A DNA stretch of 64,000 nt, taken from contig JAHBSI010000002.1 in the NCBI GenBank assembly GCA_019639195.1, positions 1 to 64,000 of the forward strand. The letters are read 5' to 3'. This document shows positions 35,090-44,193 of the stretch, one piece after another. Origin of the DNA: Acidobacteriota bacterium. Lineage in GTDB: Bacteria; Acidobacteriota; Blastocatellia; Pyrinomonadales; Pyrinomonadaceae. A program made the translations under genes and the position numbers. Within the stretch, counting starts at the first letter, position 1. Each line of letters begins with the position of its first letter. The notes below the pieces were generated by a model. It made no database searches. It saw only the letters and a list, made by a program, of their open reading frames with translations, and was not told the origin of the DNA.

Positions 35090-35659
35090 TTACTGCACAT
35101 ATACCGCTATTGTGCCGAGTACATTGTCGAAAGTTCTCGACGCGATCAATCCGCGGAATGCCCCCGGATCATTAGCTACGGGCGAACTCTTTGGCTCTAG
35201 ATCAACAATACTCTCTACGAAAGCGAACCCGACTTTCAACTCCCAGTAGCAATCGTCGCACAATTCCGCCAGTCGCTTCACGCGAAATGTTCCCTTGATA
35301 GCCTTCGCAGGCCTTATTGCGACGAAATCAAGATCGAGCGGTGTATGATCATGGTTGCCAAACGGAAACGGATTTAGCGTGATCTTGTAGTCACCGTCAA
35401 CTCTATTTTCCAGATGATGTATTTTGAGAAAATAGACAGTGTGTTTCCCAGTGTTCCGAATTGTGTAGTTGATCGTCAGATCCTTTCCTCTTGCCAGATT
35501 CGCTGGTGTCGCGATCGTAACAACGGTCTTACCTTTCACTCTCGCGGTGATCTCTGTAACTTGCCCTTTCGCTGTCATAGCCGATAGCGAGAAGAGAACG
35601 AGACACGCAGACCACATAGTGGATTTGACGCATACTCTAATGAAAGCTTTTGGCCGCAT
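35090..35659 (-). CDS. Exported protein, immunity candidate of a lost tip
   Basis: The 189-residue product has a signal peptide (MWSACLVLFSLSAMTAKGQ) and an Ig-like beta-sandwich pattern (GKDLTINYTIRNTGKHTVYF, FRVKRLAELCDDCYW). GGAGGATTG precedes the ATG. It sits after a toxin/immunity remnant and directly before the seam of the next cassette, where an immunity gene is expected. Its toxin tip is not identifiable; it was probably lost by recombination. Confidence 0.6.
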   Translation of the reverse strand: MRPKAFIRVCVKSTMWSACLVLFSLSAMTAKGQVTEITARVKGKTVVTIATPANLARGKDLTINYTIRNTGKHTVYFLKIHHLENRVDGDYKITLNPFPFGNHDHTPLDLDFVAIRPAKAIKGTFRVKRLAELCDDCYWELKVGFAFVESIVDLEPKSSPVANDPGAFRGLIASRTFDNVLGTIAVYVQ

Positions 35660-35660
35660 C

Positions 35661-35861
35661 TCAATCCTCCTTTAGAGACGTCATTCGCGCCCCACCGAAG
35701 CCCCCGCTTATTTTCAAAGCTGTGCGAATCTTTACTTCACGAACCTCCGCATCGCTGTGGGCCTTCAGATATGCAGGAATATCGAGTGGTTGACCAGACC
35801 GACGCATTGAGGCGAAGCCAAGATTTTCGTTAAGGAAAACACGACCGATATATTTCGTCAT
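35661..35861 (-). pseudogene. Chimeric immunity remnant
   Basis: The first ten codons (MTKYIGRVFL) and the bases before them are the same as the start of the TonB-like immunity gene at 41168. After that the sequence switches to ENLGFASMRRSGQPLDIPAY and ends in MTSLKED. The signal peptide is lost. It looks like a join of two immunity genes made by a deletion. Confidence 0.55.
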
Positions 35862-35874
35862 AACAATTTCCTGC

Positions 35875-36110
35875 TTATTTCGGTTGCTCTGTGTAAAGGT
35901 AAGCACCTTTGTTTTTAGGGGTTATAGCTTTACCCTTCGAATCGCGATAGTTATCTGCGATCTGATTAGCGATTGCTGTCTGCCGTTTAGCCTCACGCAT
36001 CCCGTATTCCAATCTTGGTCTCTCCGCCGCGGCATTGGACATAGTACGATTCGGCGGTATACGCGTTGTTCTCCCAGTCAAGGTTTGGAGATTTGCTTTT
36101 GCCGTTGCTG
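35875..36110 (-). pseudogene. Duplicate of the 3' end of the HEGEH tip
   Basis: From EAKRQTAIANQIADNYRDSK to the C-terminal YLYTEQPK the sequence is the same as the end of the tip at 41182, and the bases downstream continue the match into the immunity start. Upstream parts are decayed and frameshifted relative to the intact copy. It is a leftover of a second copy of that toxin module. Confidence 0.7.
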
Positions 36111-36132
36111 GATCAAAATAAATATCCCTCGA

Positions 36133-36498
36133 TCAGGACGAACCTCGCAGTTGACAAAAATCTTGCTCATTGACAAACGTTAAATAGAACCGCAAGATTT
36201 CCTCGCCGGAAAATGCCTCCAAGAATGCATGCGCCTTTGAGTTGCAATCTTCTCGAAATTCTTTCCAACCCGACGCCTTGTCAACCGAGTAATCTCTAAT
36301 CAGATTTAAATCGGGTGTGAACGAAGTACCGTCGGAGATGCCGCCTTCAATTCCCAATATTGCCCAATTCTTTTGTTCACAGAGGCCAATAAACTTAAGG
36401 CCCTGCCCAGCATTGAGGAATAATTCACCCTCCGCGTACACTTCTTCCGCACTCATATGTTCGAATCCGATTGTCGAATTGATATTTTCTATTTCCAT
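36133..36498 (-). CDS. Cytosolic immunity candidate for the colicin-E5-like tip
   Basis: The ATG at 36498 lies inside the toxin 3' end, overlapping its stop by ten bases. The product has about 121 residues and no signal peptide or membrane helix. It is acidic (EVYAEGELF, EDCNSKAHAFLEAFSGEE), as expected of a protein that covers a basic RNase. No family is recognised. The overlap with the tip supports the pairing. Confidence 0.65.
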   Translation of the reverse strand: MEIENINSTIGFEHMSAEEVYAEGELFLNAGQGLKFIGLCEQKNWAILGIEGGISDGTSFTPDLNLIRDYSVDKASGWKEFREDCNSKAHAFLEAFSGEEILRFYLTFVNEQDFCQLRGSS

Positions 36499-38057
36499 TT
36501 CCAGTCGGTCGGAAAATTCCACGGTCTCGTTTTATCCGATATTTGTATGACTTCCTGTGTGGCATCTTTCACCACGACGTAGCTTCCATCCTTGTTAATA
36601 TGCGCAGTAACGGATTCCCCCGCCCTAGTTGTGCCTTTTGCGGTTGTATGCGGATTCCTTATGGTGGATGCAACCTGTTCCTTGCTCCACCCTCTTCGCG
36701 ACATTTGACGAGTAATTTTTGACGAGTACTTTAGTGAGCCTTTGAGCAACACCTTCCCACCGACCAGTATTGCCGCGCCGACAGCGGCGCAAGTTCCGGT
36801 TCCGATACAGGCACCTGTTGCAACCGCTCCCCCTGCGAGTACACCGACTACTTTTGCTTTCTTCACGGATTTTTCTGCAACGCTATAAACGAACTGATAC
36901 TCTCGATCAATGCTTATCCGCTCATACGTGGCAATGACACTGCCATCATCGTCCAGGACATCCCCCATATCGAAATGCCCCTCGCGATCTGTTTCCTGAA
37001 ATCCTCCCGGGAGTGTTCTCATGGCCTTCTTTACCATCTCGTCGGTATAAGTGACACAATTCTTTCGATCCTTGTCACAGACCAAATATTCACGACCGTC
37101 CGGATCAATATGCTTTGGCGGATTGTTGACGACATACGAATAGCCGTTCCAACTTTGCGGATTGTCTTCGTAGGCACCGGAATTTTCTGGGTCAACCGAA
37201 GCAAACCGCCCGATGTGATTTCCGTACATCCGGGCTTGGGCGAAGTCGAGGTCGGTTTCGGGGTCGCGTTCGTAGCCGGTGAATTGTTTTCTTACGGAAT
37301 CCGCAGAATAATTTAATCCGGTTGTTCGCTGTGCAGTAAAGATTTCTTCGCCGAATGGGTGGTAGTCGTGGCGGGCGATGACGCCGCCGGTTGCGTCGGT
37401 GTTGATTCTGGGGCTACCGAGGTGGTCGGTGGTCGTGTAGCTCACTTGAGGCGTGGCGGGCGGTGCGGCGGTCGAGTATTCAGCAACGAGTTTGCCGCCT
37501 GCGTCATAGATGAAGATCGTGGCCTCCGTGTCGGTTACTTTCTTCACGCGGCGCCCGTCTCCGTCGTAAAAGTAAGTTCCGACGACGTGGTTCGAGTTCG
37601 TAACATCTTTGACCTCTCGCTGCTTATTCTCTCCATCGAACGCGAAACTCCGCACGTGGCCAGTCATTGGATCAGTGTCCTGGACGACATTCCCGCTCGC
37701 GTCATACGAAAAGCCTTGCCCCGCATTAAAGCGATTCGTTGCGGCGTCAACGCTCGGAGTCGTGTTCGTTGTCACACCGCCCAATGTCTGGCTAAAACTC
37801 GTCCGATTCCCATAACGATCATACTCGAACTGCTGATTCCAGGACTGACTTCCGGCCACGGTTTCAGTGGCCTGCGTGATCCTGTTCAGGGAATCGTAAG
37901 AATAGTTTTGCGTCGCGACAAAGCCAGACGTTTGGCCCACCGTTGGAACTGTGATTTTCTGACTCAGGACGTTGCCGTTGTTGTCGGTCGTGCCGTATGA
38001 ATAATCGAGTTTCAGCTTGTCGGTGGCGTTTTGGACGGTGCCGAGGTCGAGCCTCAT
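36489..38057 (-). pseudogene. 5'-truncated RHS cassette with colicin-E5-like tRNase tip
   Basis: The core part begins near 38057 (RLDLGTVQNATDKLKLDYSY) and runs through the YD repeats to GYERDPETDLDFAQARMYG. After a hydrophobic Gly/Ala stretch (VVGVLAGGAVATGACIGTG) the last 80 residues read SKITRQMSRRGWSKEQVAST, then DGSYVVVKDATQEVIQISD, and end at W.WK. This is the pattern of the colicin E5 RNase domain, which cuts the anticodon of certain tRNAs. No full core or signal is present, so it is a donor cassette unless an internal start is used. Upstream of 38057 the frame crosses another gene. Confidence 0.8.
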
Positions 38058-38064
38058 CGACGCA

Positions 38065-38622
38065 TCAGCTTCCGGAATCATTCGGCGGAATGTCGGACGC
38101 ATAGAAGAAAGTGTAATGCTTCGGCTCGCGGGGGTTTTCGGCACCATCCGGGTCAGTTTCCCACTCATAGCGATACCGAATTTTGACAGCGAGCCCTTCT
38201 TCCAAATGCTCACGCGGAACGCTAAATATTACTGTTTCTCCTGGTGCCAGCACGATATAGTCACATGAATCTGAGCTTCTGACTCCAGGGACGCGTCCGA
38301 ATCCCTTATAACGTTCAACTTCGTATCGAATATATGTTTCGCCGTACGCCTTGGGTATCGGATTTACGCAAAACATCACGCCAAACGCGGAGTTATTGAA
38401 GAGTCGCAACCACACACGTTTGTCACTTTCCCCTTCATATGGAGGTGCGATCTTGCCTTCTCGCACAAAGCCGACATAAATATGCGGCTTGTTTTTAACA
38501 ATTCGTACGTCACTGCTCGTCATTCGCTTTCCATGATTACGAGTCCGTTCACCTTGGGCCATCGCCGCGAAGGATAGTATCAACAGACACAGACTCACGG
38601 CAAATGGATTAATTATCCTCAT
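38065..38622 (-). CDS. Exported immunity candidate for the HEGSH tip
   Basis: The 185-residue product has a signal peptide (FAVSLCLLILSFAAMAQ) and an Ig-like beta-sandwich pattern (VWLRLFNNSAFGVMFCVN, YIVLAPGETVIFSVPREHL). AGGGAGGA lies before the ATG and it starts 9 bases after the toxin stop. The overall shape resembles the product of 35090-35659. It is likely to protect the periplasm against the linked metallopeptidase tip. The next RHS cassette begins 8 bases past its stop. Confidence 0.65.
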   Translation of the reverse strand: MRIINPFAVSLCLLILSFAAMAQGERTRNHGKRMTSSDVRIVKNKPHIYVGFVREGKIAPPYEGESDKRVWLRLFNNSAFGVMFCVNPIPKAYGETYIRYEVERYKGFGRVPGVRSSDSCDYIVLAPGETVIFSVPREHLEEGLAVKIRYRYEWETDPDGAENPREPKHYTFFYASDIPPNDSGS

Positions 38623-38631
38623 TTTTCCTCC

Positions 38632-40713
38632 CTAATTGTTTGTGACTGGTTTTGGCGCCGGAGGCGTTAGTTCATATAGACCACCTTGATCTTTAGGCAC
38701 GGCCAAATATTCTTTTATTGCGTTGCTACGGAGGGTTTGCTTATCGGCCTCTTTCCAACTCGGGTTCCAGATATCATACTCAGTATGAATCTCACGTCCA
38801 CTCGGGGAGGTAGTTGTTGTCCGCAAGACCTTCCTTTCGTTTGGAAATTGAGCCTCCACAAACAGAGACTGGACGGTGTATGCGTCCATCTCCGCGTCAT
38901 ATTCGTCCCGCATACCAACCGTTTGCTTATCGTTGACGTGGCTCCCCTCGTGGGCAACCAAACTTTGTCCCGAGTCCGAGGAAAAATCTTGTGAGTTAAA
39001 GCTAACGGTAATATTTCCTTGCAGCTTTCCGGTTTTCTTATCGAAATTTGCAAAAGTCTTGCCGCCGGATTCTTGGAGGTCAAATGTGACAATCACACCA
39101 TTATTCTTTTTCTTTCCGGTTTCGTCTTCCCCGTACGAATTCAATGATGCAGCCGCCTTCTTGTATTCTTTAGAGCTTTCACCGCCATAGGTATTTTCAA
39201 TTTTACTCAGATCAGCCTTTGATGCGGCCAGTTTTGCGGCGAACTGCTCGCACTGCTCTTTGCTTCCCTTACAAACATGCAGGCCTGTTTTATCTCTGTA
39301 GCGCAGGGGACTATTGAGCACATAACTAAAGCGATTCCACGATTGCGACGCATTAGGCGTTCCTGTTGAAAGCAAAGGATCAGCTGACCAGAATCGGCCA
39401 TGATTTTTTGAGTACATCCTCGCTTTGGCGAAATCCAAACCTGTTTCTTCGTCGTTGATGTATCCGGTGAAGCCTTGTCGAACATCATCGGCTACATATT
39501 TGTCGTTTGCAGTGCGATTGCCGAGGCCGATTATCTCTTCGCCGTAAGGCATGTAGTCGGTTCGCGAGATAACCGCTCCAAGCTGGTCAGTATTTATTCT
39601 CGGAGTCCCGAGACTGTCCAACGTTTGATATTGAACCCATGGCGTCGCCGAGATATTGGTCGAATATTCTGCAACGAGTTTTCCTCCAGCGTCATAGACG
39701 AATATCGTTGTTTCGCCTGTGTTTGGAACGTACTTCTTGACACGCTTTCCGTCCCCGTCGAAATAGTATTGACCAATAGTTGAACTGCCCGAGTTTCTGA
39801 CTTCTGTTTGCTTATTTTCACCGTCGTAAGTGAAAGTGCGGCCTTCGGCGTCGGATATGACATTTCCGGCGGTGTCGTAGGTCGTGCCGTTGAGCCGGTT
39901 GTTGTTCGCATTTACCGAAGGATTCACGATAGGAATATCTGACGCGCAGACAACGAAATTTGGAGATGTTCCGCAGTTCTTGGGGATCGTTGTTGTTTGA
40001 GTTTCATCGAAATTTCGATTGCCGTAACGGTCGAAAGTGTATGCCTGCTTCCAATTCTGTGTTTGATCGGTCATTTCCGTCGCCGAAGTAATTCGATTCA
40101 GCGAGTCGTATGTGTATGCCTGCTCGAAAACCAGAGGTGTTTGACCAGTTCTATTCACTGTGATGGTTTGCGATATTACATTCCCGTTATTATCGCTCGT
40201 GCCATAACCGTATTCTAGTTTCAGAAGATTCTGACTTGTTGGCCCCGATCCGAGTCCGATCATTATTGGCTGAAGACGCGAATTGAATTGCGTAGACTCC
40301 CATCTGCCGTTTCCAAGCTTCATTTCAGTGACGGCACCTGCAGCATTATAGGTAAAATTCGACGCATACGGACGATAAAAATCACCTGTGTTTTTCTTAC
40401 TTTGAACAATTGAGAGGTCTCCGCTATCGTCAAGAACGTTCTTGACCTTTCTTCCGCTCGGATAAGTCTCCTCGATCAACGCTCCGCTCAGGTTGTAAGT
40501 ATAGCCCGTCGAATAGCCCGCCGCATCGCCGCCTTCGGTTGTCTGCTTCGCCGCCAACACTCTCCCTAAGATGTCGAACGCCGTGTATTCCGTTGTCGAA
40601 ACCGAGGAAGAAACTTTCGTCAACCGCCCCTTCGCATGCGGCAGATTGTTCTTCCCATACGATCCGAGGCCAATGCCAAGCGAAGAGAGAGGTGTGGTTA
40701 CAATTTTTGTCAA
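38632..40713 (-). CDS. 5'-truncated RHS cassette with HEGSH metallopeptidase tip
   Basis: The open frame begins at the end of the upstream immunity gene. RHS homology starts near 40630 at KGRLTKVSSSVSTTEYTAFD and continues to the conserved GYINDEETGLDFAKARMYS. The tip has LVAHEGSHVNDKQ (HExxH) and downstream AEMDAYTVQS, which could supply the third zinc ligand. The core DNA is nearly identical over long stretches to the next cassette (for example 40031-40098 against 42647-42714). There is no signal sequence; it is probably a recombination donor. Confidence 0.75.
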   Translation of the reverse strand: MTKIVTTPLSSLGIGLGSYGKNNLPHAKGRLTKVSSSVSTTEYTAFDILGRVLAAKQTTEGGDAAGYSTGYTYNLSGALIEETYPSGRKVKNVLDDSGDLSIVQSKKNTGDFYRPYASNFTYNAAGAVTEMKLGNGRWESTQFNSRLQPIMIGLGSGPTSQNLLKLEYGYGTSDNNGNVISQTITVNRTGQTPLVFEQAYTYDSLNRITSATEMTDQTQNWKQAYTFDRYGNRNFDETQTTTIPKNCGTSPNFVVCASDIPIVNPSVNANNNRLNGTTYDTAGNVISDAEGRTFTYDGENKQTEVRNSGSSTIGQYYFDGDGKRVKKYVPNTGETTIFVYDAGGKLVAEYSTNISATPWVQYQTLDSLGTPRINTDQLGAVISRTDYMPYGEEIIGLGNRTANDKYVADDVRQGFTGYINDEETGLDFAKARMYSKNHGRFWSADPLLSTGTPNASQSWNRFSYVLNSPLRYRDKTGLHVCKGSKEQCEQFAAKLAASKADLSKIENTYGGESSKEYKKAAASLNSYGEDETGKKKNNGVIVTFDLQESGGKTFANFDKKTGKLQGNITVSFNSQDFSSDSGQSLVAHEGSHVNDKQTVGMRDEYDAEMDAYTVQSLFVEAQFPNERKVLRTTTTSPSGREIHTEYDIWNPSWKEADKQTLRSNAIKEYLAVPKDQGGLYELTPPAPKPVTNN

Positions 40714-41168
40714 TCTTGGTATGGCCGGAGAACATCATCTCCGAAAACAGAGGTCGCTCTGTCGCCGGGATCGACAATCCTTGGTCTTAGAGCGTATATC
40801 TCCACGCGATTCGGCAATCGAAATATAACAGCTGGCGGATCTTTTGTGGCCGAAGGTAATAGCTTAAAGGAAAAGGTGACCACTATTTCAGCACCTTTCT
40901 GTGAACTAGCAAACCTCCACTTTTGGATTGCGAGCTTAACCACTTGACGGAAATTCTTTTCACCGGTCTTGAATGCAATTGACTTCACCCTTCCGCATCT
41001 AGAAATCCCGAGTGTGGCGGTGACTTCCTGTTCAAGACCGAGGTGGGCAGCGAGCGTCGGATAAGTGGGAATAGCAACCTCGAGAATTGCTGGCTGGCCA
41101 TGCAAGATAGCAGCAAATACTGAAAACAATGCGAAGGTTAGGAAAACACGACCGATATATTTCGTCAT
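40710..41168 (-). CDS. TonB-C-like exported immunity candidate for the HEGEH tip
   Basis: The start is the ATG at 41168 with AGGAAATTG in front, 13 bases after the toxin stop. The 152-residue product has a signal peptide (VFLTFALFSVFAAILHGQP) and a domain resembling the TonB C-terminal fold: IPTYPTLAAHLGLEQEVTAT, CGRVKSIAF, AIQKWRF. In such proteins the P.YP..A...g.eG.V..... pattern is typical. An exported TonB-like domain as immunity protein fits a periplasmic target. The first ten codons are also found at 35861 in a chimeric remnant. Confidence 0.7.
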   Translation of the reverse strand: MTKYIGRVFLTFALFSVFAAILHGQPAILEVAIPTYPTLAAHLGLEQEVTATLGISRCGRVKSIAFKTGEKNFRQVVKLAIQKWRFASSQKGAEIVVTFSFKLLPSATKDPPAVIFRLPNRVEIYALRPRIVDPGDRATSVFGDDVLRPYQD

Positions 41169-41181
41169 AACAATTTCCTGC

Positions 41182-43587
41182 TTATTTCGGTTGCTCTGTG
41201 TAAAGGTAAGCACCTTTGTTTTTAGGGGTTATAGCTTTACCCTTCGAATCGCGATAGTTATCTGCGATCTGATTAGCGATTGCTGTCTGCCGTTTAGCCT
41301 CACTCCATCCCTTATTCCAGATCTTGGTCTCTCCGCCGCGGTATTGAACATAGTACGATTCGGCGGTATATGCGTTGTTCTCCCGGTCAAAGGTTTGGAG
41401 ATTTGCGCTTGCTGTTACTGGATCAAAATAAATATCCCCCGAACGCCATTCTCTTTGCACTTCGGCCGCAAAATCCTGACGCCCTGCAACGTGCTCGCCT
41501 TCGTGAACGATCGTATCTTCGTTGAGCGAATCAAACGTGACGATGACGTTCGCCTTTACGGATATTCCATCCGAACCAGAACTTACGCTGAAATAGTCGT
41601 TTCCGCCGTCCTTGTTCTTTGGAGAGCCAGTTATCGCATCGCCTTTATCGAGTTTGCCAATTTCTAAGACTACTCCGTTATTGTCCCCAGCTGCTCCGTA
41701 TGCCGCAACCGCCCGCTGAATCTTCGCGAATTGCGCCGCTCCGACGCCCATTTTCTTTGCGGTTTCCGCGCTGAGTTGGCCTAATGCACTTAACATTCCG
41801 AGTATTTTCTGTCGTTTCTTCCATAAATTGTGATTCGTCTTTTTGAGCTCGTCGTCGGGTGTGTCGCCTCCAAGGCTTTCGCCCCAGTCGAACAACCCAG
41901 TGGGGTCCGTGAGCAAGAGCGGGTTGCCAAGTACATAGGAGTACCGATTCCAACTACTGGCGAGTTCAACTCGAGCTGAACTAATTAACGGATCAGTTGT
42001 TGTAAATCGCCCGTGCTTATTCAAGTACATCCGTGCCTGGGCGAAATCCAAACCTGTTTCATCGTCTTTTTCGTATCCTGTGAACTTTTGTCTGATGTCG
42101 TCGGTGGTGTAGCCGAGGGTTTGGGTGCGTTGGGGCGTGAAGAGGTCTTCGCCGAAAGGGAGATAGTCGTTTCGCGAGATCACGGCTCCGTTCCTGTCGG
42201 TCTTGATACGCGGCGAACCAAGATGATCTGTCGTCAGATAATTCACTTTCGCGTCTTGAGCAGGTGCCACAACTGTAGAATATTCGGCCACAGACCTTCC
42301 GCTCGCATCATAGACGAACACGGTAACTTCACCCGTCGAAGGCACGATCTTCTTCACTCGCTTGCCGTCCCCGTCAAAGAAATACTGCCCGATAGTTTGG
42401 CTTTGCGCATTTTCGACCTCGACCTGTTTGTTCTCTGCGTCGTAGGTGAACGTTCGGCCTTGGGCATCGGTTATGGTATTTCCGGCGGTGTCGTAGGTCG
42501 TGCCGTTGAGACGGTTGTTGTTCGCATTTACCGAAGGATTGACGATGGGAACATCGACGGAGCAGACCACCGGAATGACACCATCGACGCAGTTCTTGGG
42601 GATGGTTGTTGTTTGAGCTTCGTCGAAGTTCCGATTGCCGTATCGGTCGAAAGTGTATGCCTGCTTCCAATTCTGTGTTTGATCGGTCATTTCCGTCGCC
42701 GAAGTAATTCGATTCAGGCTGTCGTATGTATATGCCTGCTCGAAAACCAAAGGTGATTGACCAGTTCTATTCACTGTGATGGTTTGCGAATTTACATTCC
42801 CGTTATTATCGCTCGTGCCATAACCGTATTCGAGTTTGAGAAGATTTTGGCTTGTTGGCCCCGATCCGAGCCCAATCATTGTCGGTTGCAGTCTTGAATT
42901 GAACTGTGTCGACTCCCACCTGCCGTTTCCAAGTTTCATTTCAGTGACAGCACCCGCAGCATTATACGTAAAATTCGACGCATACGGACGATAAAAATCA
43001 CCGGAGTTCTTCTTACTTTGAACGATCGAGAGGTCTCCGCTATCGTCAAGAACATTTTTGACCTTTCTACCGCTCGGATAGGTCTCTTCGATCAAAGCTC
43101 CTGATAAATTATACGTGTAATCAGTCTCGTATTCTTCGCCATCGGTTGTCTGCTTCGCACTCAACACTCTCCCTAAGATGTCGAAAGAGGTGTATTCCGT
43201 TGTCGAAAGCGAGTTTTGAACTTTAATAAGTTTACCCTTGCCGTTCGTCAGATTGTCATAGAAATATCCTACCGCCGGCGTTGAATCGGAATAAGTTCTC
43301 GTTACAACACGATTCAAGGCATCGTATGTGTAACTCGTAGTTATGCTTCGTGCATCGGTTTTACTCGTCAGATTTCCGTTCGCGTCGTAGGAATAATTGA
43401 TCGTTCCGGATTCCGGGTTCGTCGCGGAAAGCAGCCGTGAAAGTGAATCATAAACAAAGTTTCTCGTCTGAACGCCTTGATTGACTGTCGTCAGGTTGTT
43501 CAGCACGTCGTAGGAATAGTACGTCGGCTGGTTCGGGCTTGAGATCGTGCCGAGACCGGAAGTCGTTGGTTCATCGACGCGGATCAA
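41182..43587 (-). CDS. 5'-truncated RHS cassette with HEGEH metallopeptidase tip
   Basis: Core homology starts at RVDEPTTSGLG and covers most of the YD-repeat shell up to GYEKDDETGLDFAQARMYL. The tip is helical at first (LSALGQLSAETAKKMGVG), then has DTIVHEGEHVAGRQ (HExxH) and RENNAYTAESYY. The order HEGxHV followed by AYT..S is shared with the tip at 38632, so the two are related families. The TTG start at 43587 is only formal. The 3' end of this tip is duplicated at 35875. Confidence 0.78.
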   Translation of the reverse strand: MIRVDEPTTSGLGTISSPNQPTYYSYDVLNNLTTVNQGVQTRNFVYDSLSRLLSATNPESGTINYSYDANGNLTSKTDARSITTSYTYDALNRVVTRTYSDSTPAVGYFYDNLTNGKGKLIKVQNSLSTTEYTSFDILGRVLSAKQTTDGEEYETDYTYNLSGALIEETYPSGRKVKNVLDDSGDLSIVQSKKNSGDFYRPYASNFTYNAAGAVTEMKLGNGRWESTQFNSRLQPTMIGLGSGPTSQNLLKLEYGYGTSDNNGNVNSQTITVNRTGQSPLVFEQAYTYDSLNRITSATEMTDQTQNWKQAYTFDRYGNRNFDEAQTTTIPKNCVDGVIPVVCSVDVPIVNPSVNANNNRLNGTTYDTAGNTITDAQGRTFTYDAENKQVEVENAQSQTIGQYFFDGDGKRVKKIVPSTGEVTVFVYDASGRSVAEYSTVVAPAQDAKVNYLTTDHLGSPRIKTDRNGAVISRNDYLPFGEDLFTPQRTQTLGYTTDDIRQKFTGYEKDDETGLDFAQARMYLNKHGRFTTTDPLISSARVELASSWNRYSYVLGNPLLLTDPTGLFDWGESLGGDTPDDELKKTNHNLWKKRQKILGMLSALGQLSAETAKKMGVGAAQFAKIQRAVAAYGAAGDNNGVVLEIGKLDKGDAITGSPKNKDGGNDYFSVSSGSDGISVKANVIVTFDSLNEDTIVHEGEHVAGRQDFAAEVQREWRSGDIYFDPVTASANLQTFDRENNAYTAESYYVQYRGGETKIWNKGWSEAKRQTAIANQIADNYRDSKGKAITPKNKGAYLYTEQPK

Positions 43588-43735
43588 TTGTCGCGACGAT
43601 TAATACCCCGATCACGCCCATGCCCGCTATTGTGGCTCCCGACTCCGCAATCCCCGCAGCGCTGACTCCAAGCCGAGCGAGAGTCTCAATGGCGGTTGTC
43701 GCTCTTTGCGGCTTATTTATTTTCAAAGATCCTTG
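43586..43735 (-). pseudogene. Tip remnant fused to the core of the HEGEH cassette
   Basis: On the minus strand the frame reads SLKINKPQRATTAIETLARL and a hydrophobic IAGMGVIGVLIVATI, then meets the RHS core at RVDEP in another frame. The hydrophobic Gly/Ala/Ile part is like the stretch that follows RHS cores. It is a small leftover of another tip at the seam. Confidence 0.4.
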
Positions 43736-43775
43736 AAAAGACAGAAACGCATTCTACATGTTATGAAGAAATACC

Positions 43776-44144
43776 TTAATTGAACACAACGCCGACGTTC
43801 CCATCTTTAATACTCATTTCGCCCCAGTCTCCTGCTACTTCAAAGAGATTCCCGGTCTCGCGCAAATAATATATATTGCCGAAATCTTCTTCCCCATCAG
43901 CATCAATACTTGGGACAGCATCGATTTTACGCAGCCTTACCTCGGAATAACCACTGAAGACGATGCGGCCGTCCGAATAACAATATTGTTCCCCCGGCAA
44001 TGGGTCACAATAATCGGGATGAAATTCGTTCAACACAAACAGCATCCTGACGACTGTCTGAGCCAAACCGATCTCGAGTCCTAATACATAACTGTCTTCC
44101 AAATATATTCCGTTGAAGACACTTATCTCATTATATTCCGTCAT
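43776..44144 (-). CDS. Cytosolic immunity candidate for the GNHSQIEWDL tip
   Basis: The 122-residue product has no signal peptide and is acidic (DADGEEDFGNIYYLRE). It resembles the small acidic immunity proteins of nuclease toxins in size and composition, but no family is recognised. It begins 49 bases after the stop of the toxin cassette. A remnant of another tip follows. Confidence 0.6.
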   Translation of the reverse strand: MTEYNEISVFNGIYLEDSYVLGLEIGLAQTVVRMLFVLNEFHPDYCDPLPGEQYCYSDGRIVFSGYSEVRLRKIDAVPSIDADGEEDFGNIYYLRETGNLFEVAGDWGEMSIKDGNVGVVFN

Positions 44145-44193
44145 TGTTTCAATTGTTTCTACCAGAATCGCTCAATTTCGAATTTATTTAGGA

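Noticed and set aside
37359..38000. Long open frame on the plus strand inside the RHS array (also 42013-42756 and 54315-55088)
   Set aside because: These are antisense to clear YD-repeat or FG-GAP coding frames and have a composition forced by the repeats; no ribosome site or family.
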